Positions 8,961 through 17,211 of a stretch of DNA of 64,000 bases are shown here, piece by piece. A program made the translations under genes and the position numbers. The stretch lies in NCBI GenBank assembly GCA_025057755.1, contig JANWVC010000005.1, positions 444,071 to 508,070 of the forward strand. Reading direction: 5' to 3'. A model generated the notes under the pieces. That model was not told the origin of the DNA. It worked only from the letters and a program-made list of their open reading frames with translations, and searched no databases. This DNA comes from Limisphaera sp. (GTDB taxonomy: Bacteria > Verrucomicrobiota > Verrucomicrobiia > Limisphaerales > Limisphaeraceae). How positions within the stretch are numbered: position 1 is the first letter of the stretch; every line of letters starts with the position of its first letter.

Positions 8961-9284
8961 TTATGATCGGTCTGGAAGCGGCGGACCGCGGTCGGCTTGC
9001 GAGGGAAGACGAGTGGCAGAAAACGGTTCGTGCGGTTCTTGAGGAGGAAGTGAAATCGGGGAAGGAGCGTCTGCCGGGCTACAGAAGGTCGCGCTGGGCT
9101 CCAGCAATCCCAAGGCAACGGTACAAGCGCCGCACCGACTGGAATCTCCGACAGCAACATGATGATGCTGACCGACGCGCAGAAGGATGGCCTCGATTAA
9201 GACCCAGAGCCAAAGCCCGACCATGAAGACGGCCAGGCCACGCCACGTCCAAGCTCGAGCGCGCCGTGACTCCACGGTCTGCAT
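8961..9284 (-). CDS. Small His/Cys membrane protein upstream of the metal-uptake genes
   Basis: A 107-residue open frame. It has one strongly hydrophobic segment (residues 15-36, WRGLAVFMVGLWLWVLIEAILL), then QHHH (39-42), then CGAC (51-54) and a later Cys, and a Pro-rich hydrophilic tail. The order 'membrane helix, His cluster, CxxC' is what one sees in small periplasm-facing metal-associated proteins (DUF2946-like in style), but I cannot assign a family. It is on the same strand as, and about 140 bp upstream of, the porin/ZnuA/ZnuB genes, so it may be the first gene of the operon. No convincing Shine-Dalgarno sequence precedes the ATG, and the size is small, so it could be spurious. Confidence 0.5.
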   Translation of the reverse strand: MQTVESRRARAWTWRGLAVFMVGLWLWVLIEAILLRVGQHHHVAVGDSSRCGACTVALGLLEPSATFCSPADAPSPISLPPQEPHEPFSATRLPSQADRGPPLPDRS

Positions 9285-9438
9285 TCAAGCATGACGCACT
9301 CCCTGCGTCAAGCTGACCGTTGCATTGCAATTGATGCTTGGTGCGTTGGGCCTTTGCGGCCCGCGAAAAACATTTTCGACTTCTCAGATGCGCCCCGAGT
9401 GGTGCAGCCTGAAACGGCTGATCCGGAGGGTTGGAAGG

Positions 9439-10278
9439 ATGCTTCGCGGGCGGAAGATTGTGGTGGTCATGCCTGCCTACAACGCGGCCAAGACCTTGCC
9501 GCGAACGTGGGCGGAAGTACGAGCCCAAGAAATTGTCGATGAGATCATTCTAGTGGACGATGCGAGCCGGGACGAAACGGTTGCCATTGCACGGTCGTTG
9601 CAGGGCATTCATGTGCATGTTCATCCGCGTAATCGCGGTTATGGGGCCAATCAGAAGACCTGTTATCGTTTGGCATTGGAGGCCGGCGCGGACATCGTCA
9701 TCATGATACACCCCGATTATCAGTACACGCCGGCTTTGATCCCCGCGATGGCTTCTTTAATTGCCAACGGGATTTATGACTGCGTGCTGGGAAGCCGAAT
9801 TTTGGGCGGTCAGGCGTTGCGTGGAGGCATGCCGGTTTGGAAATACCTCGCTAATCGAGGGTTGACGCTGGTGGAAAACTGGCTGCTGGGAGCCAAACTC
9901 TCCGAGTATCACACCGGCTATCGTGCTTTTGACGCGGCTGTCTTGCGACGCATTGATTTCACAATCAATTCTGATGATTTCGTCTTTGATAATCAGATGC
10001 TGGCGCAGGTGCTGTGGCATGGTTTCCGCGTTGGGGAGGTGAGCTGTCCGACCCACTATTTCCCCGAGGCATCCTCAATCAACTTTGCCCGTAGTGTGCG
10101 CTATGGATGGGGTTGTTTGCTGACGGCGTTGGTATATCGGTTGGCCCGTTGGCGCTTGATTCGCTCGCGATTGTTTCCGCCTGTGCTGTCTTCGCAAGGC
10201 TGCGAGCCTGTGGCTGGCGACTCGTCCGGTGGTGGAAGACATGGCACGAGATCCGGCGCAATTGGCGCAGGGATATGA
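9439..10278 (+). CDS. Family 2 glycosyltransferase (dolichyl-phosphate-mannose-synthase-like, no membrane tail)
   Basis: About 279 residues. It has a GT-A fold N-terminus VVVMPAYNAAKTLPRT with the nucleotide-binding VDDASRDETVAIA and the HPDYQYTP segment typical of the DPM1-like GT2 subgroup. The sugar donor is probably a UDP- or GDP-sugar, and the acceptor a polyprenyl phosphate or a protein/lipid, in the cytosol at the membrane face. The ATG at 9439 is chosen because GGAGGG (9425-9430) lies 8 nt upstream and the conserved region begins a few residues later; an upstream ATG at 9325 would add an unconserved extension. The gene overlaps the 5' end of the Fkp-like gene, so the two are probably co-translated. 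Confidence 0.87.
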   Translation: MLRGRKIVVVMPAYNAAKTLPRTWAEVRAQEIVDEIILVDDASRDETVAIARSLQGIHVHVHPRNRGYGANQKTCYRLALEAGADIVIMIHPDYQYTPALIPAMASLIANGIYDCVLGSRILGGQALRGGMPVWKYLANRGLTLVENWLLGAKLSEYHTGYRAFDAAVLRRIDFTINSDDFVFDNQMLAQVLWHGFRVGEVSCPTHYFPEASSINFARSVRYGWGCLLTALVYRLARWRLIRSRLFPPVLSSQGCEPVAGDSSGGGRHGTRSGAIGAGI

Positions 10279-13186
10279 CGGTTCCGAGACCTACGCCTCC
10301 TTGGGTATGAAGGTGCAATACTTGATCAGCCTGCCTCCAGCCATGGCGCCTTGGTTTGCCCGGTTGGAAGGACGTGTCCCGCCCGAGTGGGTGAGCGTGG
10401 CTGACCCGCCCAACACTCCCATCGGTTCCGGGGGCGCCACAGCCTATATGCTGGCTGAAGCATGGCGACAAACAGGGTCCGGCCAAGGTTTTGCCCACTG
10501 GCTGCGACAACATCGCAAAATCCTGATCCTCGCAGGCGGCCAAAGTCGGAGGCTTCCGGCTTACGCGCCTGTGGGCAAGTGCTTGATGCCGTTTCCCGTG
10601 CTGCGCGGCAGCCGCGGGCAACGCCTCGACCAGACGTTGTTGGACATGCAGGTGCCGGTTTATACCCGGTTTCTGGAGGCCGCGCCGGATCCTTCGCAAC
10701 TTTTGCTCGCCTGTGGCGACGTCTGGATACGTCCTGGGCCCGAGATGCCACCGTTGCCTTCGGCCGACGTCGTGGGCTTGGCTGTCCGGGTTGTGCCGGA
10801 AATCGCCCCGCATTTTGGCGTGTTTTTCTATGATCGGCGCGCGCCGCATCGCATCGTTTGCGTGCGACAAAAGCCCAGCGCGGCGGAGATCCGTCGAGCC
10901 ACAGCCAGGCTTGGATTTGCAGCGGACACCGGCCTTTGGTTGTTGAGCGAGCGCGCTGTGCAAGTCTTGATGAGCCGGTGCGGCTGGCATCACGTTCTCC
11001 AACGCTTTGTGGACGGCCGGCCTCGGTTCTATGAGTTCTACGCGCACTTTGTTCTGGCACTCGGGAGTGAACCGATTTGCGACGATCCTGAAATTCGCGC
11101 CCTGAGTTGTGCTATTGTCGAGCTACCCGAAGCCGAGTTTTACCATTTCGGTGCCACGGCACAGATGGTGGAATCAGTCGTAGCACTCCAGAATCGTACG
11201 GCCACGGATTGGCCGGATCATCGACACTCCGATCAGATCTTGCAAAATTGCCGTGTGGAACTTGCTTTGGATCCTGAACGCCATCAGTCATTGTGGATTG
11301 AAAACAGCGTCGTGGGCGCTCGTTGGCAGCTGAACTCTGAGCATGCCCTCACCGGCGTGCCTCCGAATGACTGGAATCTGAACGTTTTGCCCGGGACCTG
11401 CCTGGATTTTGTCCCTGTTGAGGACGGCCGTTGGTGCGTGCGCTGCTACGGATATCGCGACCTGTTCCAGGGCCCTTGGGATCAGGAGGACACACTCTGG
11501 ATGGGCAAACCGATAGCCCAATGGTTTGCCGCGCGGGATCTACGTCCGACAGACGCAGGGCTGGCCCCTGGCATGGACCTTCACGATTGCCCGCTGTTTC
11601 CAGTGCTCAAAGAGGAAGAGCTGGACCCGATGTTCGTGGAATGGCTTTGCAGCGACAGTCCCGGCAGTTCGGACGCACTCCGCAGGTTCTGGCTACGCGT
11701 CCCACGTTGGTCGGCCGCCGATTTGCGCCGGCGTTGCGATGTGGGCCGTCTGTATGACCAGCGTGCATCCTTGCGGCGCCAGGCTGTGATACGATTACGG
11801 GACCATGCTCGGTGGAGTATTTTCTATCGATTGGATCTGGAGGCAACAGCCCATTTGGTGGTGGGCCAACCGCAGGCACGCTCGCCGGCGCGGCTCACCG
11901 CAGAGGACTCACCCATGCACGCTGTGCGTGAAGCCGTTTTCCAAGCGGCGCTGATGCGTGCAGAGGGTCAGCCCGGGTGGCAGGCCAAGGAGCGGGAAGC
12001 GTTTCGAGCCTTGCGCGAGATGCTGGTACAGGAGGCTCAACTGAGTCCGGCACTTCCCACCCGTTCCACCCTAGAGGATCAAATTGTCTGGGCCCGCAGT
12101 CCTGTCCGATTGGATTTGGCGGGCGGATGGACGGATACTCCGCCCTATTGCTTGGAGCATGGCGGCTGTGTGCTGAATCTCGCAGTAGATCTCAATGGGC
12201 AACCACCGCTTCAGGTTTTTGCGAAGTGCATTCCTGAGCCAGTCCTGGCCATTCGCTCCATCGATCTGAGCGTAGAGCAGCGGGTGCGCTCATATGAAGA
12301 GCTGGCCGATTTCGGTGAGCCGGGCGACCCGTTCGGACTGGCGCGCGCCGCTTTGGCTTTGGCGGGGTTTTTACCGCGCTTTCATGCCCATGGCGGGTTC
12401 GACTCCCTTCAGCAACAACTCCAGGTGTTCGGGGCCGGCCTTGAACTGTCTCTTGTCGCTGCCGTTCCCAAAGGCAGCGGTCTCGGCACAAGCAGCATCT
12501 TGGCCACGACCGTGTTAGCGGCGTTATCCGATCTCTGCAATCTGGGATGGGACCACGAAACGCTCTCCCATCGCACCTTGGTATTGGAACAATTGCTTGG
12601 CACCGGCGGCGGTTGGCAGGATCAAGTCGGTGCCCTCGAGCAAGGGCTAAAGCTGATTGAAACTCGACCCGGTATGCGGCAAACGCCCCGGATTCACTGG
12701 CTGCCCCAGCATCTGTTTGAACAGGAACCTTATCGCAGTTGCTTGTTACTTTATTACACGGGCATCACCCGCCTGGCATGGAACATCTTGGCAGACATCG
12801 TTCGCGCGGTATTTCTGAACTCGTCGTTCCACCTCAGCCTGCTCGAGGAGATTGGGCGCAATGCGCGGCGCGGGGCTCTGGCCGTGCAACGCTGCGATTT
12901 TGCCGGTCTGTGTGACACGGTGCGCCAGAGCTGGGGGCTCAATCAAGCCCTGGACCCCGCCACCAACCCGCCTGCGATCCAAGCAATATTGGACGCGGTT
13001 CAAGAAGATCTGGCTGCAGCCAAGCTGGCTGGCGCCGGCGGCGGCGGATACTTACTGATGATTGCAAAAAGTCCCGCATCGGCCCAAAGAATCCGAGAGC
13101 GGCTGACTCGGCATCCGCCCAATCCACGCGCGCGTTTCGTGGACTTCAGCATCTCAAACCACGGGCTGCGCGTCACCCGAAGTTAA
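10241..13186 (+). CDS. fkp: Bifunctional L-fucokinase / fucose-1-phosphate guanylyltransferase-like protein (Fkp)
   Basis: About 981 residues with two enzymatic halves, as in Bacteroides Fkp, which salvages L-fucose through fucose-1-phosphate to GDP-fucose. The N-terminal pyrophosphorylase half shows the GSGGAT and ILAGGQSRRLPAYAPVGK segments (about residues 62-115). The C-terminal GHMP-kinase half begins near residue 616 (ARSPVRLDLAGGWTDTPP) and has the ATP loop PKGSGLGTSS (about 743) and the late LAGAGGGGYLL motif. The ATG at 10241 has GGTGG just upstream; a GTG at 10229 and an ATG at 10307 (MKVQYLISLPP, which aligns best with family N-termini) are alternatives. It overlaps the glycosyltransferase gene by 38 bp. 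Heptose-kinase-like specificity cannot be ruled out. Confidence 0.87.
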   Translation: MARDPAQLAQGYDGSETYASLGMKVQYLISLPPAMAPWFARLEGRVPPEWVSVADPPNTPIGSGGATAYMLAEAWRQTGSGQGFAHWLRQHRKILILAGGQSRRLPAYAPVGKCLMPFPVLRGSRGQRLDQTLLDMQVPVYTRFLEAAPDPSQLLLACGDVWIRPGPEMPPLPSADVVGLAVRVVPEIAPHFGVFFYDRRAPHRIVCVRQKPSAAEIRRATARLGFAADTGLWLLSERAVQVLMSRCGWHHVLQRFVDGRPRFYEFYAHFVLALGSEPICDDPEIRALSCAIVELPEAEFYHFGATAQMVESVVALQNRTATDWPDHRHSDQILQNCRVELALDPERHQSLWIENSVVGARWQLNSEHALTGVPPNDWNLNVLPGTCLDFVPVEDGRWCVRCYGYRDLFQGPWDQEDTLWMGKPIAQWFAARDLRPTDAGLAPGMDLHDCPLFPVLKEEELDPMFVEWLCSDSPGSSDALRRFWLRVPRWSAADLRRRCDVGRLYDQRASLRRQAVIRLRDHARWSIFYRLDLEATAHLVVGQPQARSPARLTAEDSPMHAVREAVFQAALMRAEGQPGWQAKEREAFRALREMLVQEAQLSPALPTRSTLEDQIVWARSPVRLDLAGGWTDTPPYCLEHGGCVLNLAVDLNGQPPLQVFAKCIPEPVLAIRSIDLSVEQRVRSYEELADFGEPGDPFGLARAALALAGFLPRFHAHGGFDSLQQQLQVFGAGLELSLVAAVPKGSGLGTSSILATTVLAALSDLCNLGWDHETLSHRTLVLEQLLGTGGGWQDQVGALEQGLKLIETRPGMRQTPRIHWLPQHLFEQEPYRSCLLLYYTGITRLAWNILADIVRAVFLNSSFHLSLLEEIGRNARRGALAVQRCDFAGLCDTVRQSWGLNQALDPATNPPAIQAILDAVQEDLAAAKLAGAGGGGYLLMIAKSPASAQRIRERLTRHPPNPRARFVDFSISNHGLRVTRS

Positions 13187-13187
13187 T

Positions 13188-14387
13188 TCAGTGCACGCCC
13201 GAGCCACGGGCTTTATCACCCGTCCTGGCCAGCCCAGCAAGGAGACAGGCCGAACCGCGCAAGGATTGGGCCAATTCGGTTGCCGACCGAGCTGCGCGTG
13301 CGGCCAACCCCTCCAGACCTTTTTTGGCACGCATCATTGCCTCAGCTTCTGTGAGGCCAGGAATCAGAGCTTCGACTCGTTGAAAGAGCTTTTGCCATCC
13401 CAACCAGGGTTGGAACTGCCCTGTGAAAGCCCAACATGGCTTGTCATGACGCGCGCACAAGCGTGCGATCTCACCCACGCCCTTGCCCATCAGACTCGAT
13501 CGGTCCAACGACCCTTCGCCAGTAATCACCAAATCCGCTGCGCGCAGTCTTGTTTCCAATCGAGCTTGACCTGCCATCCACGCAAATCCAGGAATAAGCC
13601 TCGCCGGAGTAAAGGCTAGGAAGCCGAATCCCAGTCCTCCCGCCGCACCCGATCCCGGAATCGAGGCCAATCTCGTGTGGGCCCGGGCTTCCATGACACG
13701 GGCCAACTGTCTTAAACACCGCTCCGCCAACGCCAGCTCCGACGGGCGCATCCCTTTTTGCGGCCCGAATATCCGGGTGGCTCCGCGAGCACCGAGTAAC
13801 GGATTGGAAACGTCCACCGCCACGGCCAACGACTGCACGGACAGTGGCTCGATCGGCGCGCGCACCTCATGAAGTCGCCACAAATCCACCCACCGATTCA
13901 ATTCATGCCCGCACTTGTCGAAGAAACGCCAACCCAACGCCCGCGCCATACCAAATCCACCGTCGTTGGTTGCACTGCCCCCCAGTCCTACAACCACACA
14001 GGCTGCCCCGCGGGCCACCACCACTCGGAGGGCCTGACCCAATCCGAGTGTGTCCAACTCAAATGGGTGAAATCGGCCCCGGGGCAATAACGCCAGGCCG
14101 ATGATTCGGGCCGATTCGAGCAGAGCCAATCGCTGCCGGCCGCACCACCACCAGGGGGCCTGTATGGGGCGTCCGGAGGCGTCCACGGTGCGCAGGATCC
14201 GCCGCTGCGCACCCATCAAGGCTGCGCAAATTTCTCCAAACCCGTCACCGCCATCGCTAACGGGTAATAAATCGAGTCGATCGCCGGGCCGGATCCGACG
14301 CCAACCGGTGGCAATAGCTTCCGAGGCCTCCGTTGCAGAAAGCGACCCTTTAAATTTGTCCGGACAAATCAAGAGACGCAGCCGCAC
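13188..14387 (-). CDS. glxK: Glycerate kinase (GlxK/GarK type)
   Basis: Phosphorylates D-glycerate with ATP, usually to 2-phosphoglycerate in this family, in the cytosol. Family signatures are ICPDKFKGSLSATEA at the N-terminus, PVSDGGDGFGE, VVVGLGGSATNDGG in the middle and VITGEGSLDRSSLMGKGVGEIA towards the C-terminus, about 399 residues in all. The frame is open up to 14543, next to the tRNA gene, but the family begins directly before LLICPDKF, so the GTG at 14387 is chosen; the extension has no family similarity. The stop codon is 1 bp from the convergent fkp stop. A glycerate kinase, a GntP-type transporter (37 kb) and an Hyi-like isomerase (3.4 kb) would fit sugar-acid or glyoxylate metabolism, but they are not clustered. 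Confidence 0.88.
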   Translation of the reverse strand: MRLRLLICPDKFKGSLSATEASEAIATGWRRIRPGDRLDLLPVSDGGDGFGEICAALMGAQRRILRTVDASGRPIQAPWWWCGRQRLALLESARIIGLALLPRGRFHPFELDTLGLGQALRVVVARGAACVVVGLGGSATNDGGFGMARALGWRFFDKCGHELNRWVDLWRLHEVRAPIEPLSVQSLAVAVDVSNPLLGARGATRIFGPQKGMRPSELALAERCLRQLARVMEARAHTRLASIPGSGAAGGLGFGFLAFTPARLIPGFAWMAGQARLETRLRAADLVITGEGSLDRSSLMGKGVGEIARLCARHDKPCWAFTGQFQPWLGWQKLFQRVEALIPGLTEAEAMMRAKKGLEGLAARAARSATELAQSLRGSACLLAGLARTGDKARGSGVH

Positions 14388-14553
14388 CCGTGCGTTATGG
14401 GCTGAACTGGGTACCAGTCGCAACACTGAAAAACTCGCAGCCGATTTTGAGCAGATGCAACTTGGGCCCACGAGGCACCCTAGAAAAAGAAGCTGTACGC
14501 GCCGGAACCGAAGTGCCGACTCCTGCAGAACGAAGAAAAGCACAAGAGAAGTT

Positions 14554-14629
14554 TGGTGCCCCGGCCAGGACTCGAACCTGGGACCTACTGATTAAGAGTC
14601 AGCTGCTCTACCAACTGAGCTACCGAGGC
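14554..14629 (-). tRNA. tRNA-Lys (anticodon CTT)
   Basis: A 76-nt cloverleaf on the minus strand. The acceptor stem GCCTCGG pairs with CCGGGGC (one T-G wobble), the D arm is GCTC...GAGC, the anticodon loop CTCTTAA gives anticodon CTT, the T arm is CCAGG-TTCGAGT-CCTGG, followed by discriminator A and an encoded CCA. It sits between the glycerate kinase and AsnRS genes on the same strand. Confidence 0.95.
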
Positions 14630-14737
14630 ACCTTGTACTACTGATACGATGTCGATCCTCTACCCCTTGTGTCAAGGCCTCGAAGTGGACGGTCAGGGGG
14701 CGTCTCACAGGCACGTTAGAGGGCTGACCTGCGTTCT

Positions 14738-16099
14738 TCAGAACTCTGCGTGGCCCGGCGTCCGAGGAAACGGGATCACATCGCGGATATTCGTCATGCC
14801 TGTTAAAAACATGAGCAGCCGTTCAAAACCGACGCCGAAACCAGCATGGGGCACCGTGCCGTAGCGGCGAAGGTCCAAATACCAGTCGTAATCCTCCGGT
14901 TTCAGTTTATGGTAGCGCAGGTTCTCCATTAACACCTCGAGACGTTCCTCGCGTTGTGCCCCACCGATGACCTCCCCAATGCCGGGCACCAGAACATCCA
15001 TGGCACGCACCGTTTCTCCATCGTCGTTCAGACGCATGTAAAACGGTTTGATGCCTCGCGGATAGTCATGCACGATGACAGGCGCTCGAAAATGCTCTTC
15101 GGTCAGGAACCGTTCATGTTCAGACTGCAAATTGTGGCCCGACTCCGGCTTGAACTCGAAGGCCCGCCCGGACGCTTGTAAAATACGGATCGCTTCTGCA
15201 TAGGGGATTCGGACAAACGGGCGTTCCACAACAAATGTCAATCGCGCACGCACCTGCTTGTCAACGAATCGCTCGAAGAAGTCCAGATCCTCCCCGCAGG
15301 TCTCCAGCACATGCCGGGCCATGGCTTTCAAAAAGGCCTCGGCCAAATCCATGTCCGCTTGCAGATCGAAAAAAGCTGCCTCTGGCTCGATCATCCAGAA
15401 CTCTGCTGCGTGACGCGCGGTGTTGGAGTTTTCGGCGCGAAACGTGGGGCCAAACGTGTAGACGCGACCCAGCGCACACGCCAACGCCTCGGCCTCCAGC
15501 TGGCCGCTGACGGTGAGGTATGTGCGGCGACCAAAGAAATCATCCTCGGGTCGTTCCCCAGGCAGACCTTTGAGCGTGGTCACTTGAAACATTTCGCCCG
15601 CACCTTCGCAATCGCTAGCCGTAATGATCGGGGTATGAACCCAGAGGAAATCGCGCGCCTGGAAGAACTCATGCACCGCGCATGCCACACGGTTCCGTGT
15701 GCGAAACACAGCGCCGAACAAGTTGGATCGTGGTCGCAAGTGCGCGATGGTTCGGAGAAATTCCAGGGAATGCCCCTTTTTCTGCAAAGGATAGGAGCTG
15801 TCCGCCGGTCCGATCAACGCCAACTGGGTCGCCCGCAGTTCCCAACGTTGCCCCGGCGCGGGTGAAGGAACCAGGTCGCCCCAAACAGAGACGGAAGCAC
15901 CGGTCGTGCAGCGTGGGAGAAGCTCTGCACCAGAGGCGTGTGCGTCCACCACCACTTGCAGGTTCCGCAAGCACGAGCCGTCATTGATCTCCAAGAATGA
16001 AATACCTTTGGCATCGCGCCGGGTGCGGACCCAACCTTGAATGTGCACACCCGTTTGTGCGGTTTCTGACGCCAACAGAGACCGAATGCGCGTGTCCAT
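14738..16099 (-). CDS. asnS: Asparaginyl-tRNA synthetase
   Basis: Class IIb synthetase that charges tRNA-Asn directly. About 453 residues: an N-terminal OB-fold anticodon-binding domain ([18 protein letters not shown], from about residue 17), motif 2 in [13 protein letters not shown], motif 3 in [15 protein letters not shown], and the C-terminus [10 protein letters not shown] typical of AsnRS. This means Asn-tRNA need not be made by transamidation in this organism, though a GatCAB could still exist. The frame continues upstream to 16255, but the start ATG at 16099 (MDTRIRSLL) places the OB fold at the normal position. It lies 108 bp upstream of tRNA-Lys on the same strand. Confidence 0.95.
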   Translation of the reverse strand: MDTRIRSLLASETAQTGVHIQGWVRTRRDAKGISFLEINDGSCLRNLQVVVDAHASGAELLPRCTTGASVSVWGDLVPSPAPGQRWELRATQLALIGPADSSYPLQKKGHSLEFLRTIAHLRPRSNLFGAVFRTRNRVACAVHEFFQARDFLWVHTPIITASDCEGAGEMFQVTTLKGLPGERPEDDFFGRRTYLTVSGQLEAEALACALGRVYTFGPTFRAENSNTARHAAEFWMIEPEAAFFDLQADMDLAEAFLKAMARHVLETCGEDLDFFERFVDKQVRARLTFVVERPFVRIPYAEAIRILQASGRAFEFKPESGHNLQSEHERFLTEEHFRAPVIVHDYPRGIKPFYMRLNDDGETVRAMDVLVPGIGEVIGGAQREERLEVLMENLRYHKLKPEDYDWYLDLRRYGTVPHAGFGVGFERLLMFLTGMTNIRDVIPFPRTPGHAEF

Positions 16100-17211
16100 G
16101 TTATCGTACCAGTCTGAAACCCTTTTCTGTTCCGTGCCCGAGCAGGCTGCCTTCCGACCGGACGCCTCGCAAGGCCAAACGCCACATGAGGTCTGAGTCT
16201 GTAAGCTGATCCGCCGGTCCTCGTCCCCGGCTAACTGCAACATGGATCCCAACACTCAAGATGGGCTGTTTGAAAGCCGCGCCTCTCCGCGCGGAGGCTG
16301 AAGGTTGCTGCCGGTTTGGGACCTTGGCTGAGCACGAAGCCGGTTCCTCCGACGTCAATCGTTTTGGTTGACCCCACTCGATCCCAACCTGGCACCAAGC
16401 ATGCGTTGAAGAAACCTGAACCTCCCGAAGGCCTCGGTCCGTCGGCGTTCAGGTCTTCGGGAGACTTCTGTTGGCCGACTGAACGTCCCATGAGGGACCC
16501 ATGCGTCAAGCCCACTGGGCATCTGACCGCCACGGGCAAGCGCGAGAACAGGTCCAACTTGATATGAAATGCCACAGGGCATTCCTTTCCAACCTGGATT
16601 CGTGGAAACGGCTTCGAGGACTTGTAAATCGCAGTTCATAGATGGAAAGTACAGTTCGGGGGGTCGAATGCGATTCGTCCAACCGAACCGGCATGCGATG
16701 ATCTAGGTGATGAATGGCGAGGTCGAAGGACGTTGTTGAAATACGACAAGTTCGCGCTTCAAATTCCAACCTCGGCCGCCCGAGCCCGGATTTTCCTTTA
16801 CTCAGACAGAATGAACTCTGAGAAGGACCCAACACGGCTCAACGCCGGGTGCAGGTCGAGGTTCCAAGGAAATTCCCGTAAGCGCCCTCTGCGTCAGAAC
16901 CTTGTGACGACGATCTCGTTGCGCCTCTTGGGCGTTTTGTGTGGGATCCATCTTACACGGGGAAGATCTCAGCTCAGTAGGGCCAAACTGCTCAGATAAT
17001 GAGGCCATCCTTAATCAATGTCAGATGTGGCCATTTCATGCCACATGACGGATCGCCCTCTTCATGCGAGCATGCGAACGTGCGTTAGGAACCCAGGTTT
17101 GGAAGCGGCGTATCGGGCACCTGTTCCAGACGGAAATCTGCGTTGTAGAATTTGTCTTTGCACGGTGTCCGGGCCTGGTCGTCCGGTGTTTGGTGAAAAG
17201 GGTTGTGAGCC
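16100..17211. other. 1.1 kb without a recognised gene
   Basis: Between the divergently oriented asnS and the LamG/TSP3 gene. Short open frames on both strands have no recognisable motif, hydrophobic segment or ribosome-binding site. The only structure I see is a pair of interleaved inverted repeats at 16415-16463 (separate entry). Promoters for both flanking genes must lie here but none could be picked out. Confidence 0.5.
16415..16463. repeat. Interleaved inverted repeats (A-B-A'-B')
   Basis: CCTGAAC (16415-16421) is complementary to GTTCAGG (16447-16453), and CTCCCGAAG (16422-16430) to CTTCGGGAG (16455-16463). Both arms are perfect. Because the left arms touch and the right arms are one base apart, the two hairpins would exclude each other, at least in part, in a single strand. 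Confidence 0.6.

Noticed and set aside
10079..11047. A 322-codon minus-strand frame opposite fkp
   Set aside because: Antisense to the guanylyltransferase half of fkp; no motifs.
14554..14632. tRNA starting 3 bases further out with acceptor GGTGCCT
   Set aside because: That register leaves 12 bases before the D stem; moving the start to GCCTCGG gives a 7-bp acceptor, the TA at positions 8-9 and an encoded CCA.
16415..16463. The interleaved repeats as an H-type pseudoknot
   Set aside because: The linkers would be zero and one base long, too short to cross full 7- and 9-bp stems; mutually exclusive hairpins are more plausible.
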